NCBI GenBank assembly: GCA_039881045.1
Contig: JAYWVB010000065.1
Span: 1 to 64,000 of the forward strand
Reading direction: 5' to 3'
Origin: Chaetomium olivaceum
Lineage: Eukaryota > Ascomycota > Sordariomycetes > Sordariales > Chaetomiaceae
Length of the DNA stretch: 64,000 nt
The notes under the pieces were generated by a model, which was given only the letters and a program-made list of their open reading frames with translations, was not told the origin of the DNA and made no database searches. This document shows positions 11,177-22,900 of this stretch, piece by piece. The stretch's first letter is position 1; each line of letters begins with the position of its first letter. The position numbers were made by a program, and so were the translations under genes.

Positions 11177-12493
11177 TTTGATGATGATGGTTGTGGTGGG
11201 TAGGTGGGAGTGTGGTTCGACTCGGGCTTCGTGGTTGGGCGTTCAAGCCATGAGCTGCAGCTTCTCATGCCTCGGTGTCCACGCGACTTGACTCTGGGTG
11301 CCAGATTGCCGGACTTTGTGATAATCCTAAAAGACTTCGAACTCGGTATTGTATTTCTGAAGATCGAGAACTGCAAAGGGCGTTGAGATTGAGTTGGTGT
11401 CGTGGAACATGGAAGTATCGGCAAACTCGTTGGGATAAATGGCGGCGCCAAATCGAGAATGTTTCAGGCCTGGCGATGCCATGCTGGCAGCAAACGCTGT
11501 CGCATGCAGGGCTGTGGCATGATTGGATGGTTTGGGATCGGCATGAAGCGCGGAACACCCCCCCCCCCCCCCACGTCGCTGCGTCCCGGCAAAAAAACGA
11601 GGGGCGGGCGCGCGGCAGGCATCCGAACCACGGCGGGCATGGTTCCCAAGTTCGAAGCGGTCGAGGTAGAAGCGGTCACCTTCTCGCTCACCGCATCGTC
11701 CCCTGATCACTGGTCGGGCGGTGTCAACTGCGGGGCATCCGGTGGCATTTTCGTGTATTTCATGCTGCTACAATTGGCGGTCGAGAGCGCCAACCACCAG
11801 ACCCGGAACGGAAGCCATCGGAGGCTGGGGTGCTCCACGGAGGTCAGGCGGTTGGAATGAACGGCATCATATTGATTGAGTTTGGCGCTGTTCCCAAACA
11901 AGGCATCCAATGTCTCTCTAACCTGAAAACTTCCATCTGCTCCGCGCTTCTTTTCTTCTGGTATGTCGGCATATCTGCTGAGATGGAGGAACCCAGGAGC
12001 CATTGTGAAAGTCCAGTGGGGGAGGTGGCTCCGGTGGAGAACATTGCCAGTGTCAATCAGCATTAGCGAGCCCCACATCCAGCTTTCTGGGTGGCCGGCA
12101 GCTGCAGCATTGTGACCCCTGCAGGGCGAATGGCAGGTCCGCTTGCTCCTGAGCTGTCATGGCCCAAGCGCACATGGCTTTGGGGTGCCAGTTTTTTCGC
12201 TGCAAACCCACTTGTGCTGTGTGGAGATGAAGCTGCAGGTTCTCCAAAGAAGATGATACTTGTAAATTTGATGATCATGGTTTCCAATCCCGAAATGACG
12301 CCAAAGTAGAGGGAATTGACGGGTATTCTGCGCTCTGCCAAGTAAAATGCAACGTAAAATGATGATGAGCGCCAGAGAAGATTACCTGGATATGCACGCT
12401 GTCCACGTCAAAACCAAAAGTCAAGAAACCTCCGGATGGTCCCTCCCGCGTTTTAAGCGCCGAATGCCGCGCCACACCGCCTCGACAAGCCGG
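11177..12493. other. intergenic region with a poly-C tract
   Basis: Holds the divergent promoter side of the gene at 11176 and the 3' flank of the modin-like gene. A 15-base poly-C run sits at 11558-11572. Open frames here have no recognisable domain. Confidence 0.5.
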
Positions 12494-14580
12494 CTAGGCG
12501 ATATAAACCGGCAGGCGACTCCCGAGCAGCTCACTCTTGGGAATCTGTACGTCTTTCTTGTTGAAATCGTGCAGCAACAGCCAACACAGCATCCTCAGGA
12601 CGAGAGTGCACCATATAGCCGAGGCCTTCGACTCAAGTTTTGTTGTCTCGTCCTCCGGGTCCTGCTGCGGCCCGTGGTATGGGACGTTCAGCATGGGGAT
12701 TGAGTAAGCCGATTGAGCACTTTCGTGCCTCAGATGGGCCGGCGGCACGGCCGGTGATATGGGCCGCGATGGGGCGGCAGAGGCAGAGGGTGATGGGGAA
12801 GACGGCTTGGCCTCGGCCTCGCTGTCGATGGATGGTTCCGGGGAGTGCACCGAGGGCGCGTATTGCGTGGTCTGTCGGCGCCCATAAGACATGACCGCGC
12901 GCGCCCGAACCTGGCGCAGCACTTTGAAGAAGTACAGCTCCATAAAAGCCTCCTGACGTAGTTCCGGACTGGCGGCCGTGAGCTCGTCAAAGTGTTCTGT
13001 CAGTTGCTTGTCGCCGCGGCTTCGCGCGCTCTTGGCGTCAAAATCCAATTCAGCGCCGCTCTTGTCGTTGATCATCTTCATGACTTCCTGGAAGTGTTCG
13101 CGAACAACCATACGCACAAGATCCCGGTCGCTCTTCTTGAGGAATTCGTCACACCGATCTAAAACGTCGTGGAGGGTACCGAGCAGCGGCATGGAATATC
13201 CGGGCGTTTTAGACTTCTTATCGTCATCGAGGGCGCGCACCAGCATGCCGGCATCTTCCATTAGCTGTTCGATCTGTTCGTTCCAGGGCACATCGGTGTC
13301 CGTATCGGTGATCTTCTTCCAGTATTCCCTGACCAGCCTCCGCATGTTAAAAAAGTTTTTGTCCCAGTGGTACGGCGTGGGGTTTGGAAGCATGCGGAAG
13401 GCGCTGTTCCTGATATGCAGGGTTTTGCCGAGCATGCCGACGAGTTCAAAGGGGACTGATTTGCCTGGTCAGTGCCTGTAGAAATGGTGGGGGACGGAAA
13501 GATAGAGAGGTTGGGCATGCGTACCTGGGAAGAGATGGCCATGCTTAGCATCGGGAGACCGGAAATACTTGGCCGTATCGGTGTTGCACTCGATCAGGAC
13601 CATAGTCTCAGCGATTTCGTCCAGGCTACCAAGCTGAAGGAAGCTCAAGTCTTTGGTATCCTTGTCATCCTTGATTTCAGCGTCAAGAACCTCGACCCTG
13701 CGCGTATCTTTCTTTTCCTGAAACAGAGTTGACACATAACCGCAGCACAGCTCCTTAACCTCATCGACGGGTATCACTCTGTTCTCCCTGAAGCGGCTCT
13801 TGCCGGTAACCTGGAGCGTAAACATGATACCGAGTTCCGGGACATTGGTACCTGTCAGGATATAGCCGTTCCCTTCCGCCCGGTACCGCTCTCGTGACCG
13901 GTCGAACTCCTTCCAGTGAATTCCCATCATAGCGACAATCTCGAGGAGGTGGCACATGGTGGTGGTAGCATAGGGTTTTTTGACACCGGCGGGCATAGTA
14001 TCCCAGCTCCGTTTCTTGGCCTGCAGGGCGACAGCGAGCGTGTGTTGCGAAAAGGCCAGGGGGGCTGTCTCTGGGGCGGGTTCGCCCCGTAATGACTTAG
14101 CTGCCATTCCTGGCTGTCCTTCTCCATGGATTGCAATTGCGAGAGCAGCACGACCCACGAGGCCCTCTCGTTGTCGGCAGTGTGTACTGTGTTCTCCTGT
14201 AGCGACTGGCGCTGTGCTTCTTCCTCCTTGGGCAGCAATGCCCGCGTCTCTTGCAAGCTTTCTGGCGTGCCGCTGACAAATTTGATGGGCTGATTTTTGA
14301 TGGGGCCTCTCTGGTTCGTAGCCGGGCAGACGAAGAAGACCGGGGTCTCGAACTCAACCTCGAAGCGCAACTCGGTCGCCCGGAATTTTCGTTTTTTGCT
14401 CTCGTGCCACCGCCCCATGACGCTTTCGCCGCAGTTCGAGTACCCGGCGGCCGAGGCGACGTACTGTTGGAAGACCTGGGCGAAGGTGCCCAGCAACGCG
14501 ACTAGCGAGATGACGAGGGCAACCCAGTTGACGACGCCGTCATTGTCGCCGCCGCTTTCTGAGCTGTTGCTGTTACCCAT
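12494..14580 (-). CDS. modin-like fungal membrane protein, N-myristoylation motif (frame break)
   Basis: The start MGNSNSSES at 14580 is a textbook N-myristoylation signal (Met-Gly, Ser at position 6). A hydrophobic segment at about residues 18-38 (NWVALVISLVALLGTFAQV) follows, then conserved blocks GYSNCGESVMGRWHESKKRKFR, TTTMCHLLEIVAM, HWKEFDRSRERYRAEGNGY and NVPELGIMFTLQ. I recall this family being labelled modin in Sordariomycetes; its biochemical role is not known to me. A 60-nt intron (13524-13465) joins GHLFP to GKSVPFELVGML. The C-terminal part holds a Ser/Pro linker and a second hydrophobic stretch near WCTLVLRMLCWLLL. The frame breaks near 14085-14088: QEWQLSHYG must continue as GEPAPETAPLAFSQHT, which needs one more G in a GGGG run. 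Without the correction the protein truncates just past this point. Confidence 0.75.
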
Positions 14581-15895
14581 AGTTATCGATAGTGCCGGTC
14601 GAGGAGAGGCAATGTCGTCTGTCGGAGGGGTTGTCGAAGCGGATGTGTCCTCGAGATATGCGAGGCCGCCCGCAAGGCTCTCTCGGGGGGCAACTTGGAT
14701 CGATCCGACGATCGCTCAGGATTCGAGGTGAAGTCTGTCAGGGAGTTGCTTGAACGAAAAGAGGACAACTCGACCTCCTTCGGGGAGCAGGGCCCATTGT
14801 ATGAGGAAACCAACCGACAACGCGTCCACACTCTCGCCGCTTTGGCCTGCAACTTTCTATGGTTCGTTCTCGGGCATCGCAGGTTGCAGAAAATTGGACG
14901 CTGGGGAAGCACAAGGCAACCAATGGGGCGTGCTGTGGCTGGACGCGCATCTCAACCCCGACCCCGGCTCTGGAAGTGGCCAAGGACAGTCGAAGTCAGG
15001 GTTGCACGGCAGCTCGATGGGCCGCCCCCTCGGAGGCCCCATTCTGGATTCCGCCGAGCGGGCGAATTGAGTTGTTGACGATCATAACAGTCAACCCAAT
15101 TCAAACTTCGGAGTTCTGGCGTCAATGGTGAATGTATAGTTGACTTGAGTGACTTGTGTTTTACTTGACGATGCGGCGGCGCGCAGTTCGCGGACAGTCC
15201 CGTCTTCTGTTGGTGTGGAGACGGGTCACGTTCCAGAAGGTCGTCTCAGCTTGCGCGCTCAGAGGCTCGAGCGGTGCCGGACCCCCACCTCGCGCTCGGT
15301 ATGGTTGGCTGCCGAATGTGCCATGCCCGCCAAAGCCTGCAAGAAACCGCGGGAGAACGAAAAGAGCCGAATTGGCATCAAAACATTGTGGTTTTGTGGC
15401 AGCTGGAGGAGTTGTGCAACGCCGTCATCTCTATGACTCTTCTATCAACCGACTGGAAAGGCGAAAGACAGGAGGAGAGTGGACCTCCGTCGCTGCTCAG
15501 GTTTCAACATGCAGCAAGAGCAACACGTGCGTGGCCATTCTCTTCCAGGCCGGCGATATGATGCATATACTGGTACATGTCGAGTGGTAGGGTTGGTGGT
15601 GACCGTGGATGTGCCGATGGTTCATGGTTTAAGTTACCGGTGCGCGCTGTATTGATCAATTGCAGTGGGCGCTGAAGTATGTAGATAAACTGTGAATCCA
15701 GTCTGGAGCCTGGAGAACATTGCGTTTTCTCTCGGATGGCCACCACGCACCGATGTCGATAACGATGACGTCACTTATGACCACGACAAAATGAACTGAA
15801 CGCTCACGGCTCACAACTCACACACGGCTCAACAACTGGAAGTTGCTTCACGAGAGGCTACACGTTAAGTCGTCAGCCATTACTGCGACGGCGCC
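14581..15895. other. divergent intergenic region, no gene recognised
   Basis: Shared upstream region of the modin-like gene (minus) and the OBAP gene (plus). Several open frames exist but none shows a domain, a credible intron pattern or an initiating context. Confidence 0.5.
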
Positions 15896-16704
15896 ATGGA
15901 GTCCGCAACACATGCAAAAGACCGAGATGCTGAGACTAAGGTGGCTGGCGAGCAACGCACCACAAAGAGCACCGTCCTCGAAACAGGTGCCGCCATGACA
16001 CAGGCAGGTTCCAACTAACTTCACCTTTTATATCCACCTACCGTAACAAGGATACTGATCTCCCCAGGACTTCTCTCCCCTCCAAAACATCTGCGCCCAC
16101 CTCAACGCCTTCCACGTCTATGCGTCCGACCCAAACCGCGTCGTCGAGGCCAACCACTACTGCGGCCACCTGACCGAGGATGTGCGCCAGTGCCTGCTCT
16201 ACGATAGTCCCTCCCCGGGGGCCCGCCTGATTGGCATCGAATACATGATCAAGCCGCACCTGTACGAGACCCTGGACCAGGAGGAGCGCCGTCTCTGGCA
16301 CAGCCATGTCTTCGAGGTCAAGTCGGGCATGCTCGTTATGCCCCAGCCCTCCCCGCTCGTTCCTCAGGCGCTGTGGGACAAGGCCGAGACTGCTGAGATG
16401 GAGCAGGTGGTTGAGCTTTATGGCAAGGTGTACCATCTATGGCAGGTCGACCGAGGGGATAAGCTACCGCTGGGAGAGCCGCAGTTGATGACGAGTCTGA
16501 CGCATGCGGACCAGCTGCCGGGATTGGAGAAGGTCATGGACGAGCGGGACAAGCGGTTTCCGGGGTGTGATTGGCGGAAGAAGAAGGAGGTCCGGAAAGA
16601 TATCGAAGAGCCTCGGATCCATCCTGGCAAGTGCGAGTCCGATAGGAGTATCGTACAAAGGCTAACTTTACGTAGACGCGGACTGCACCTGGAAAAAAAT
16701 GTAA
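15896..16704 (+). CDS. oil-body-associated protein homologue (DUF1264/OBAP)
   Basis: Three exons (15896-16003, 16068-16626, 16676-16704) encode 231 residues. Both introns use GC donors: 16004-16067 (GCAGGT...CAG) and 16627-16675 (GCAAGT...branch GCTAACTT...TAG). They are needed to keep the frame: the first joins AAMTQ to DFSPLQNICAHLNAFH, the second joins EEPRIHP to DADCTWKKM-stop. Family blocks are VLETGAA, ICAHLNAFHVYASD, HYCGHLTEDVRQCLLYDS, ARLIGIEYMI and LWHSHVFEVKSGMLVMP. In plants OBAPs associate with lipid bodies; the fungal role is not established. Reading through the second intron would add a non-conserved tail ending near 16847, which I reject. Confidence 0.9.
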
Positions 16705-16951
16705 ATGGTAAGCTTTTAGAATTTAAGCCAATAAGTAACCATGTACTTGCTGTACGCGACATGTGCGGTGATAGTTACCCACCTATGCAAGCTGCTACCC
16801 CTCTCGAACCTTCTCCTCTTCGTCGCCCTCCCCCTTTGCTACATTGAAACAGCCCTTCCCGTCTTTGTTTTCACTTGCCGAGTTAACTTCCACTGGTCGA
16901 ATTAGGAATGGTGGTACGCCGTGTCTAAAGCTTTCCTCTCCGTATAACGAT

Positions 16952-18744
16952 TCAATGGGGGCCGGTTACTTGAACGGGTGCATCGCTTCGGTCAGGATCA
17001 AGTAGACCTCGTCCCTTGCTCCCTGCAGGCCTAGCCTTCGAGTCGTCCAGCTTCGCCTCAGTCTGGAATTCCGGTTTTGCGTGGGTCTCAGCGTGGTGGT
17101 GGTCCAGTTGTTCTTCGGTAGACCAATTAGTGGCACAGCCAGGATCCATGCAGCGCCATCTGCCCTCGTCATACCAGTGCCTGCGGTAGTGACGCTTCAG
17201 GTCATCTTCGCGTGTAAAAGTTGCTTTGCATTCTCGTTGTGGGCACCAGAAAGACAGCGGTGGGTCCCGTGTTGACTGTGCCCCGTCAAAGACGGCCATG
17301 ACCCGCTTCTTCATGGCCATCTGGCCCTTGTCGAACCCCCATGAGGAAGGGTAGTCGCGCCTGTTCTTGCAGCCGCGGCTCTTGGGGTTTTGAAGGGGGA
17401 CACCCCGAAGTAAATCCCTATAATGGGATGTGTCCTTGTCTGGAAACTCCCCAGAGGCGCCGTGCAATTCTTCCGTATTGTCAAGCAGCGGTGGAAAGTA
17501 AACCAAGTCGTCCCTGACGCCTTCAAACAGGACAGAATCACCCTTGTTTGGGTTCTCGTCAATGCCCCCTTTCTTTAACTCTTCCAGCGGATCGAGTGGA
17601 TGCGGCGGAGACGCGGCCTCTCCCTCGCTTACTTCGTCTGGTTTCTCTCCAGGTTCATCTACGTCGAGGACCTCTGAACCAGATTCTGATGGCGTTGGGT
17701 TCATGGAGCGCTTCGCCAATGTTTCGTAAGGGATACCAGGTTCTTCCTTTGATACCTCTTCCGGACTTTCGTCAGACTCGGCGTCGGATTCCGTGTTTGT
17801 TGGGAGGATGGTTAATGAAACCTCAAGGTGTCGCGCTATATGGGCTATTTCCCCGCTGCCGATACGCTCCTTGCATAGCGGGCATGGTATCTGTTTTGAA
17901 ACGCCAGGAAAATCATGTTCCCACTTGAGGTGCTGTATCCATGTGTTTTTCTCCGGGAACGGAACGCGGCTGAGTTTGCATTCTGCCATGATACAAACAT
18001 GGGGTTCGAGGTCAGAGAAGACATGTCTCCTGTCCATACGTTAGCATTGCCGGTAGACCGAACCGGGGTTCTTGTAGAAAATAACGAAAAACACGAAACA
18101 GCCATCTTACTTCCAGGATGGCTTCCAGTTGGCCGCTGGTAATTGGCAGATGCAGCCACATATTCCACAAAGGAATGGTTCTCCTTTCATCCCCTCCGGG
18201 GGGGTTTGCGGGACGCTAATCGACCCGCCCTTCGTGCCTCGATATGAAAGGACGGTTTCGGCGTACGAGGTTGGCGAGCCCAAAGTCGTCCCGAGCCCCG
18301 AGTCGTGAAAATCGGACGCAACTACCGTTCCCTTTGCCCGGGACGCTGCTGCAAGTTTTCTTGCTGGCCGCTCAGATGCCCGCGCGTCCGTTTCTCTCGC
18401 GGCATAGAGCCTTTTGGCCCTTTCCCAGTTCAGCTGGCCGAGGGTATGCGCAAAGGCAGCATCTCCATCCGGATAACGATGTCGGATGCGAGAAGCCAAA
18501 TGTTCGGCCGGATCCCAGTTTACCGCTAGTGATGCAATGCGGGCTTCTCCTTGACAGTTCTGTCTCGAATGGGCTCTTTGTATCTAGGACCCAAATCAAC
18601 CAGGCAACGGACGTCGGTTTCGAGGTCCTTTATAATATCTTCGATTTCATTTGTTATGAACGACGTGTCGCTTTCAGAGTCGCTCGTTGAGTCACTGTCA
18701 TCGTCACCTTTATTGGCAAAGGTTACCTCTTCAATCAGATCGAG
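16952..18744 (-). CDS. multi-C2H2 zinc-finger protein (frame break in N-terminal part)
   Basis: Exon 2 (18029-16952) and exon 1 (upstream of 18111) are joined by an 81-nt intron (18110-18030, branch GCTAACG), giving WKPSWKRHVFSDLEPHVC across the junction. Zinc-binding motifs are CGIC...H, CIMAEC...HLKWEH, CPLCKERIG...HIARH, CPQREC...HYRRH and CMDPGC...HHAETH. The KRHVFSDLEP sequence is characteristic of fungal C2H2 proteins, some linked to STAND/NLR-type or signalling domains. An acidic, Pro/Ser-rich linker separates the two finger groups. Upstream coding (NEIEDIIKDLETDVR ... VKEKPA) is in a different frame from IASLAVNWDPAEHLASRIRH; one extra base near 18540 would join them. The true 5' end beyond 18744 is unresolved. 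The target or role is unknown. Confidence 0.7.
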
Positions 18745-18860
18745 TCAGATTCACAGATTCCCCTGGCCACTCCTCTCGAAGGACTTGTAATTTTCCACAA
18801 ACGCTGCACCCCGAACACGCGAGCAACGGGAAAGTGGCCCATAATCTATGTCATTCTAAA

Positions 18861-19598
18861 GATGTATGCCAGCACGTGTTTGAGTGCGGGGAGGCACTCC
18901 ATCAGTCAAAAAAGGAGGGCTGCATCGGCTACTTTGTATCCACCGACAATCTCACCCATCAACTCATGGCGGCTCATGACAGGGAGAGCACTGTGATCCA
19001 AACTCGTTCCTCCTCGCTGACAAGTCTGGCTTCCGTAATACAGCGCCCCAATCAACAAGATATTGCGGTCAACGAGCAGCTCCGACTAGCCCTCTGTCTC
19101 GCCCGATCGGTGCTCCATCAACTCCTTGGTGGCGCCGAAATTGGGACCTTTCCGACTTTTCATACTTTGATATTGACGTTGAACTTTCAGTGTCCCTTTC
19201 AACTCTTCATATCAACGCGGAGCTATCTTCTCCGGGGAGCATAATGTCAATGCACAGCGTCACGGCGTACATCCCCACCCCGCCACCTGACGAGGACACC
19301 CAACTCTTGTGTGGCATCCGGAACGTCACGCTTCATACATAGCCTTGGCGTTGCCCTACTCCAAATCGGGAGGTGGCAGGCAATCGATACCGAAGATTTG
19401 GTCTTGATCCGTAAGGTAGCGGCGAAGCCCTCACGGTTGGGTCCTCGGTATGACGAGTTGACGGCCAAATGTCTGTACTGTGACTTCGGATTCGGGGTCG
19501 ACCTCAGCAAGCCGCAGCTACAAGGGGCTATTTACGAGAGTGTGGTGCATGAGTTGGAAGAGATGGTGGCTCTTCTCGAAAGGGGCCGAGCTGGGTAA
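18861..19598 (+). pseudogene. DUF7580-domain protein remnant (C-terminal part)
   Basis: The deduced fragments SLASVIQRPNQQDIAVNEQLRLALCLARSVL, WRRNWDLSDFSYFDIDVELS, HSLGVALLQIGRW and SRLGPRYDELTAKCLYCDFG, in that order, match the C-terminal region of fungal DUF7580 proteins as I know them. These proteins often carry Helo-like or prion-type N-termini and are thought to work in incompatibility or defence signalling. The fragments lie in shifting frames: one base is missing near 19112, and about four extra bases lie near 19333, where CATACAT precedes AGCCTTGG. No N-terminal part is recognisable upstream, where the opposite strand is occupied by the C2H2 gene. I read it as a decayed, truncated gene. 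Confidence 0.65.
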
Positions 19599-19947
19599 CC
19601 GTTTTTTGGTGATGGTCAATCCCTGATTTTCGTTTGATCTCTGCAAAGACTCGCTGTAGACACAAGAGGAGTGCGGTGAAGTTACTCAGACAGCCACTTT
19701 AAATACTGTCTCATGATCTAAAACATAGCAAGTTACAAAGGTTGTTTGAAGGACACCGCGACCGCCGGCCTGCACACTAACAACATCTAGGGACATACCT
19801 ACACGACACCCATCAATGCTGTAACAACCCTTTTAATCATACTGTCTCCGCCGCTGCGTCCCAGTCTCCTCCCTGAACCGAAAACGGCAATTGTCATGGC
19901 ATCGCCTTGTACGGAAACCTCAACATCAATGGCATCCTAATGAACGG
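19599..19947. other. short intergenic region, 3' flank of the NRPS
   Basis: No gene seen. It may contain the true NRPS stop: a 40-nt intron (20001-19961, GTACGT...TTTAG) would move the stop to 19939-19937 and give the end AFPGMSLTVH. The intron lacks a clear branch site, so I keep the stop at 19948. Confidence 0.4.
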
Positions 19948-22900
19948 TTAATGACATCCCCTAAATAACCACGAAAAAGTATTACCCCAAAAACCACGTA
20001 CCGGAAATGCGTCCCTTGCAGGGTTGTTTGCTAGCTCGCCGGCCAACTCCTCAAAGTTGCCATTGAACTCATCGTGGGAGATCGGATCAGCAGCCGCCGA
20101 TGGCTCCCGCAGTTCTAGGTGGAACCCCCCCCGCCGGCCTAAGACGGACGGAGACGCCGCGAGGAAGTTCACAAACGAGTCGACAGTGACGCCCGTCCAA
20201 TCCTTGATCTCCCACAGCCCAACTTCCACGTGAGAAGGGGACGAGATGGCGTGGATATCCCGCTGTATTGCACCCGCTAGCTCGAACAGACTAGGGCTGT
20301 CTTGCAACACGACTCGTAGCGGTACCAGGCGCAAGAAGGGGTAGGTACCTGCGCCGGGATCGTTCTCGCCTCGGTTGGCGAGGTAAATACCAAATACCAC
20401 CGTTTCAGGCCTCTGAGCACCATTTAAGACGGCCGTGGAGGCAAGGGACTCCGCGTACGCGGCGAACAAGAGAGCTTGCAAGCTCACTCCCCTTTCTTTG
20501 CACAAATTCGCTATTCCAGAAACTCCTTGGAGAGCAGCTTGTTTGATGACGCCCACCCGAGAAGTGGCATCGCCCTCCGTTCGATGAAAGTGTGATGGTC
20601 GGGGTTCGATGTTGGCAAGATGCTGGGTCCAGAATTGCTGCCGTGCAACACGAGCACCGTCAGAAAGATGAGGAGCGAGAAGGTTCCGCCACCTGAAGGA
20701 GGAAGGTATGGACTCTTCAATGTCCTTCACGGAGCAGAGTGTCACAAATCTCTCCATAATTGCTGGCAGACTGACGGCATCGTAGAGTGCGTGGTGAATC
20801 TTCAGCCGCAAATCCCAACTGTCGCCGTCCTTCTCTACGTGCAGGGAGTTGTACGGCTGTGGCAAATGCTCAGTTACCCGGCTGTCCCACGCCGTGTCGT
20901 TGACCGCAGGTGGTGTCTGGTCAAATGCCATGGGGCGGAGAGTCACCTGCAGGATTGGGGTTGATCGCAGAGTGGTTGAGACAAACACGGTTCGGAGGAT
21001 GGGCGTCTCTGCCACTAGACCTTCCCATGCTGTTGCAATCGCGGTGACTTCAACCTTTCCGGACAGCGTGTATTGGAAATATGGGTAAAACACCTTGCCG
21101 TGAGTGTTCTGCCAGACTGAGAGCATGTGTACTTGCATCGATGTGGCGGGCAGAACTTCTTCGATGTTGGATTCATGAAGCCCAATGGCACTGAGAATAC
21201 CCGGTAGCTCCACATCTAACGGAATGGCAAAGGTATTGGTAAGTTCGTGTTCGCCATCGGTGGACTCTGGTGGTGTCGGGATAGGTTGAGCTTCATGGGC
21301 AAGCATCGCCATTTCGGATATCGATCCTGCCTTCAGCAACTCTCGGAATCTGATCGTGACTCCCTTCTTCCGCAACAGTGAGCCAGCCTTGATGGCGCTG
21401 ATCGAATCTAGACCAAGATGGTAAATGTTGTTGCCTTTTAGAATGGTTGCAGTTGGTGTCCCCGACACAGCCGCCAACACATCCCTGAAAGTTTCTTCTA
21501 GGGGAGACCACAGACCATCATCGTCTTCCGCCTGCAGCTCGTCTGTGACCGTGTTCGGCACGCAGTCTGTGGTTGGGAGGAGAGTAGCAGTCTGACCACA
21601 CACTGAAACTCGTTGCCCTGAAAATGAAAGAACACTTGCTTCGGGAGACCGCGTAATGTAGACAAGGAGTTGGTTGAGTTCCTGCAATATTTGCGCTGTC
21701 GTATCTGGCGACGCGTGGGCGCCGTCACAGGCAATTCGCCAGACCAGTCTACTCTCCGCCACCTCCATCTCCACGCACACCGGGTATTCCACTCTCGATG
21801 TTCCGCCAACTGACTCCATGAGCTGCCTGTCCCCCACCTGGTTGGCTACCGGAAGCCCTCGCTGCTGGATAAACAAGGTATTGAAGAGGGGCCCGTTGCT
21901 CCTAGCCGCTTTCTGTGCCGCCCGCAAGGGGAAGTGCCGGTAAGGGCTGAGGCTGTTCATGTTCTCCTGCATGTAGCGAACCCATGATGAGATCGTGCCG
22001 TGCAAGACACTCCTGATCGGGACAGTGTTCATTGTTGGAAACATGAATCCCTCAAGGGACACAGTGTCCCGGCAGGAAAGCACCACGCCGAAAGTGACAT
22101 CAAGGGACGCCGTTTTAGCGGCGAGAAAGGCAGCCCAGCACGCCTGCCCTAGAGTCTGCAGGGTTATTGCATTGGCTTTACAGAATTCTGTGGCCTCGGC
22201 CGCCGATATAGGCCAGGTCACTTCGTCCCTATGAACCAGGAAATTATTGGCCGACCCCAACTGGTTTTCCGGCATCAAGGTTGGGGTAGCACCTTGAAGA
22301 AATCCAGCCCAAAATGTTGGTGCATCTCGATGTTCTTGAAATAATATGCTCTCGAGTTGGTGAGTGTACGACTCTATAGTTTGGGCCTGGTATGTCCCTT
22401 CATACGCCTCTTGGACAGCTTTGTGGATCAGGGCGAGGGACCACCCGTCGTACAGCGCATGAGCGATGGAAAGGACCAAGAACCTCTGCTCTCCGTCTGT
22501 TGCAAAGACCAGCTGTAGAAGATCGGACCTCCCCGTCCCTTTCTGCGCTCGCAGCGTCGCGGTATGACAGATTTTCGCCAACTCCTCGGTCTCGTTCAAG
22601 CCGACTTCGGCAATGTGCACCGATGAGCTGTCACCGATGACCTGGCAGTATGATGCCGCTAATTCAGGGCTCTCAACCGGCATAAACGTGGTTCGAAGGA
22701 GAGGCGATCCGGCGATCACGGCCCTCCATGCGCGGGCCATCCTGGTGACGTCTACCGAGGGCGCAAGTTCCAGGATGTCGTGGTTGAAGTACAGCTGAAA
22801 ATCAGATTCGATCATCTCTATGACCATCGACTCCTGAAGCGGCGTCGCCGGAAGCACAACCTCGCCGTCAAGAAGCGCGCCTGCTTTACTCAGGTAATCT

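Noticed and set aside
14050..14095. Possible intron explaining the modin-like frame break
   Set aside because: The only GT...AG pair there is about 31 nt and would delete conserved sequence; a missing G fits better.
16676..16847. Longer OBAP reading frame running through to 16847
   Set aside because: The extension is non-conserved. A GCAAGT...TAG intron gives the expected short DADCTWKKM end.
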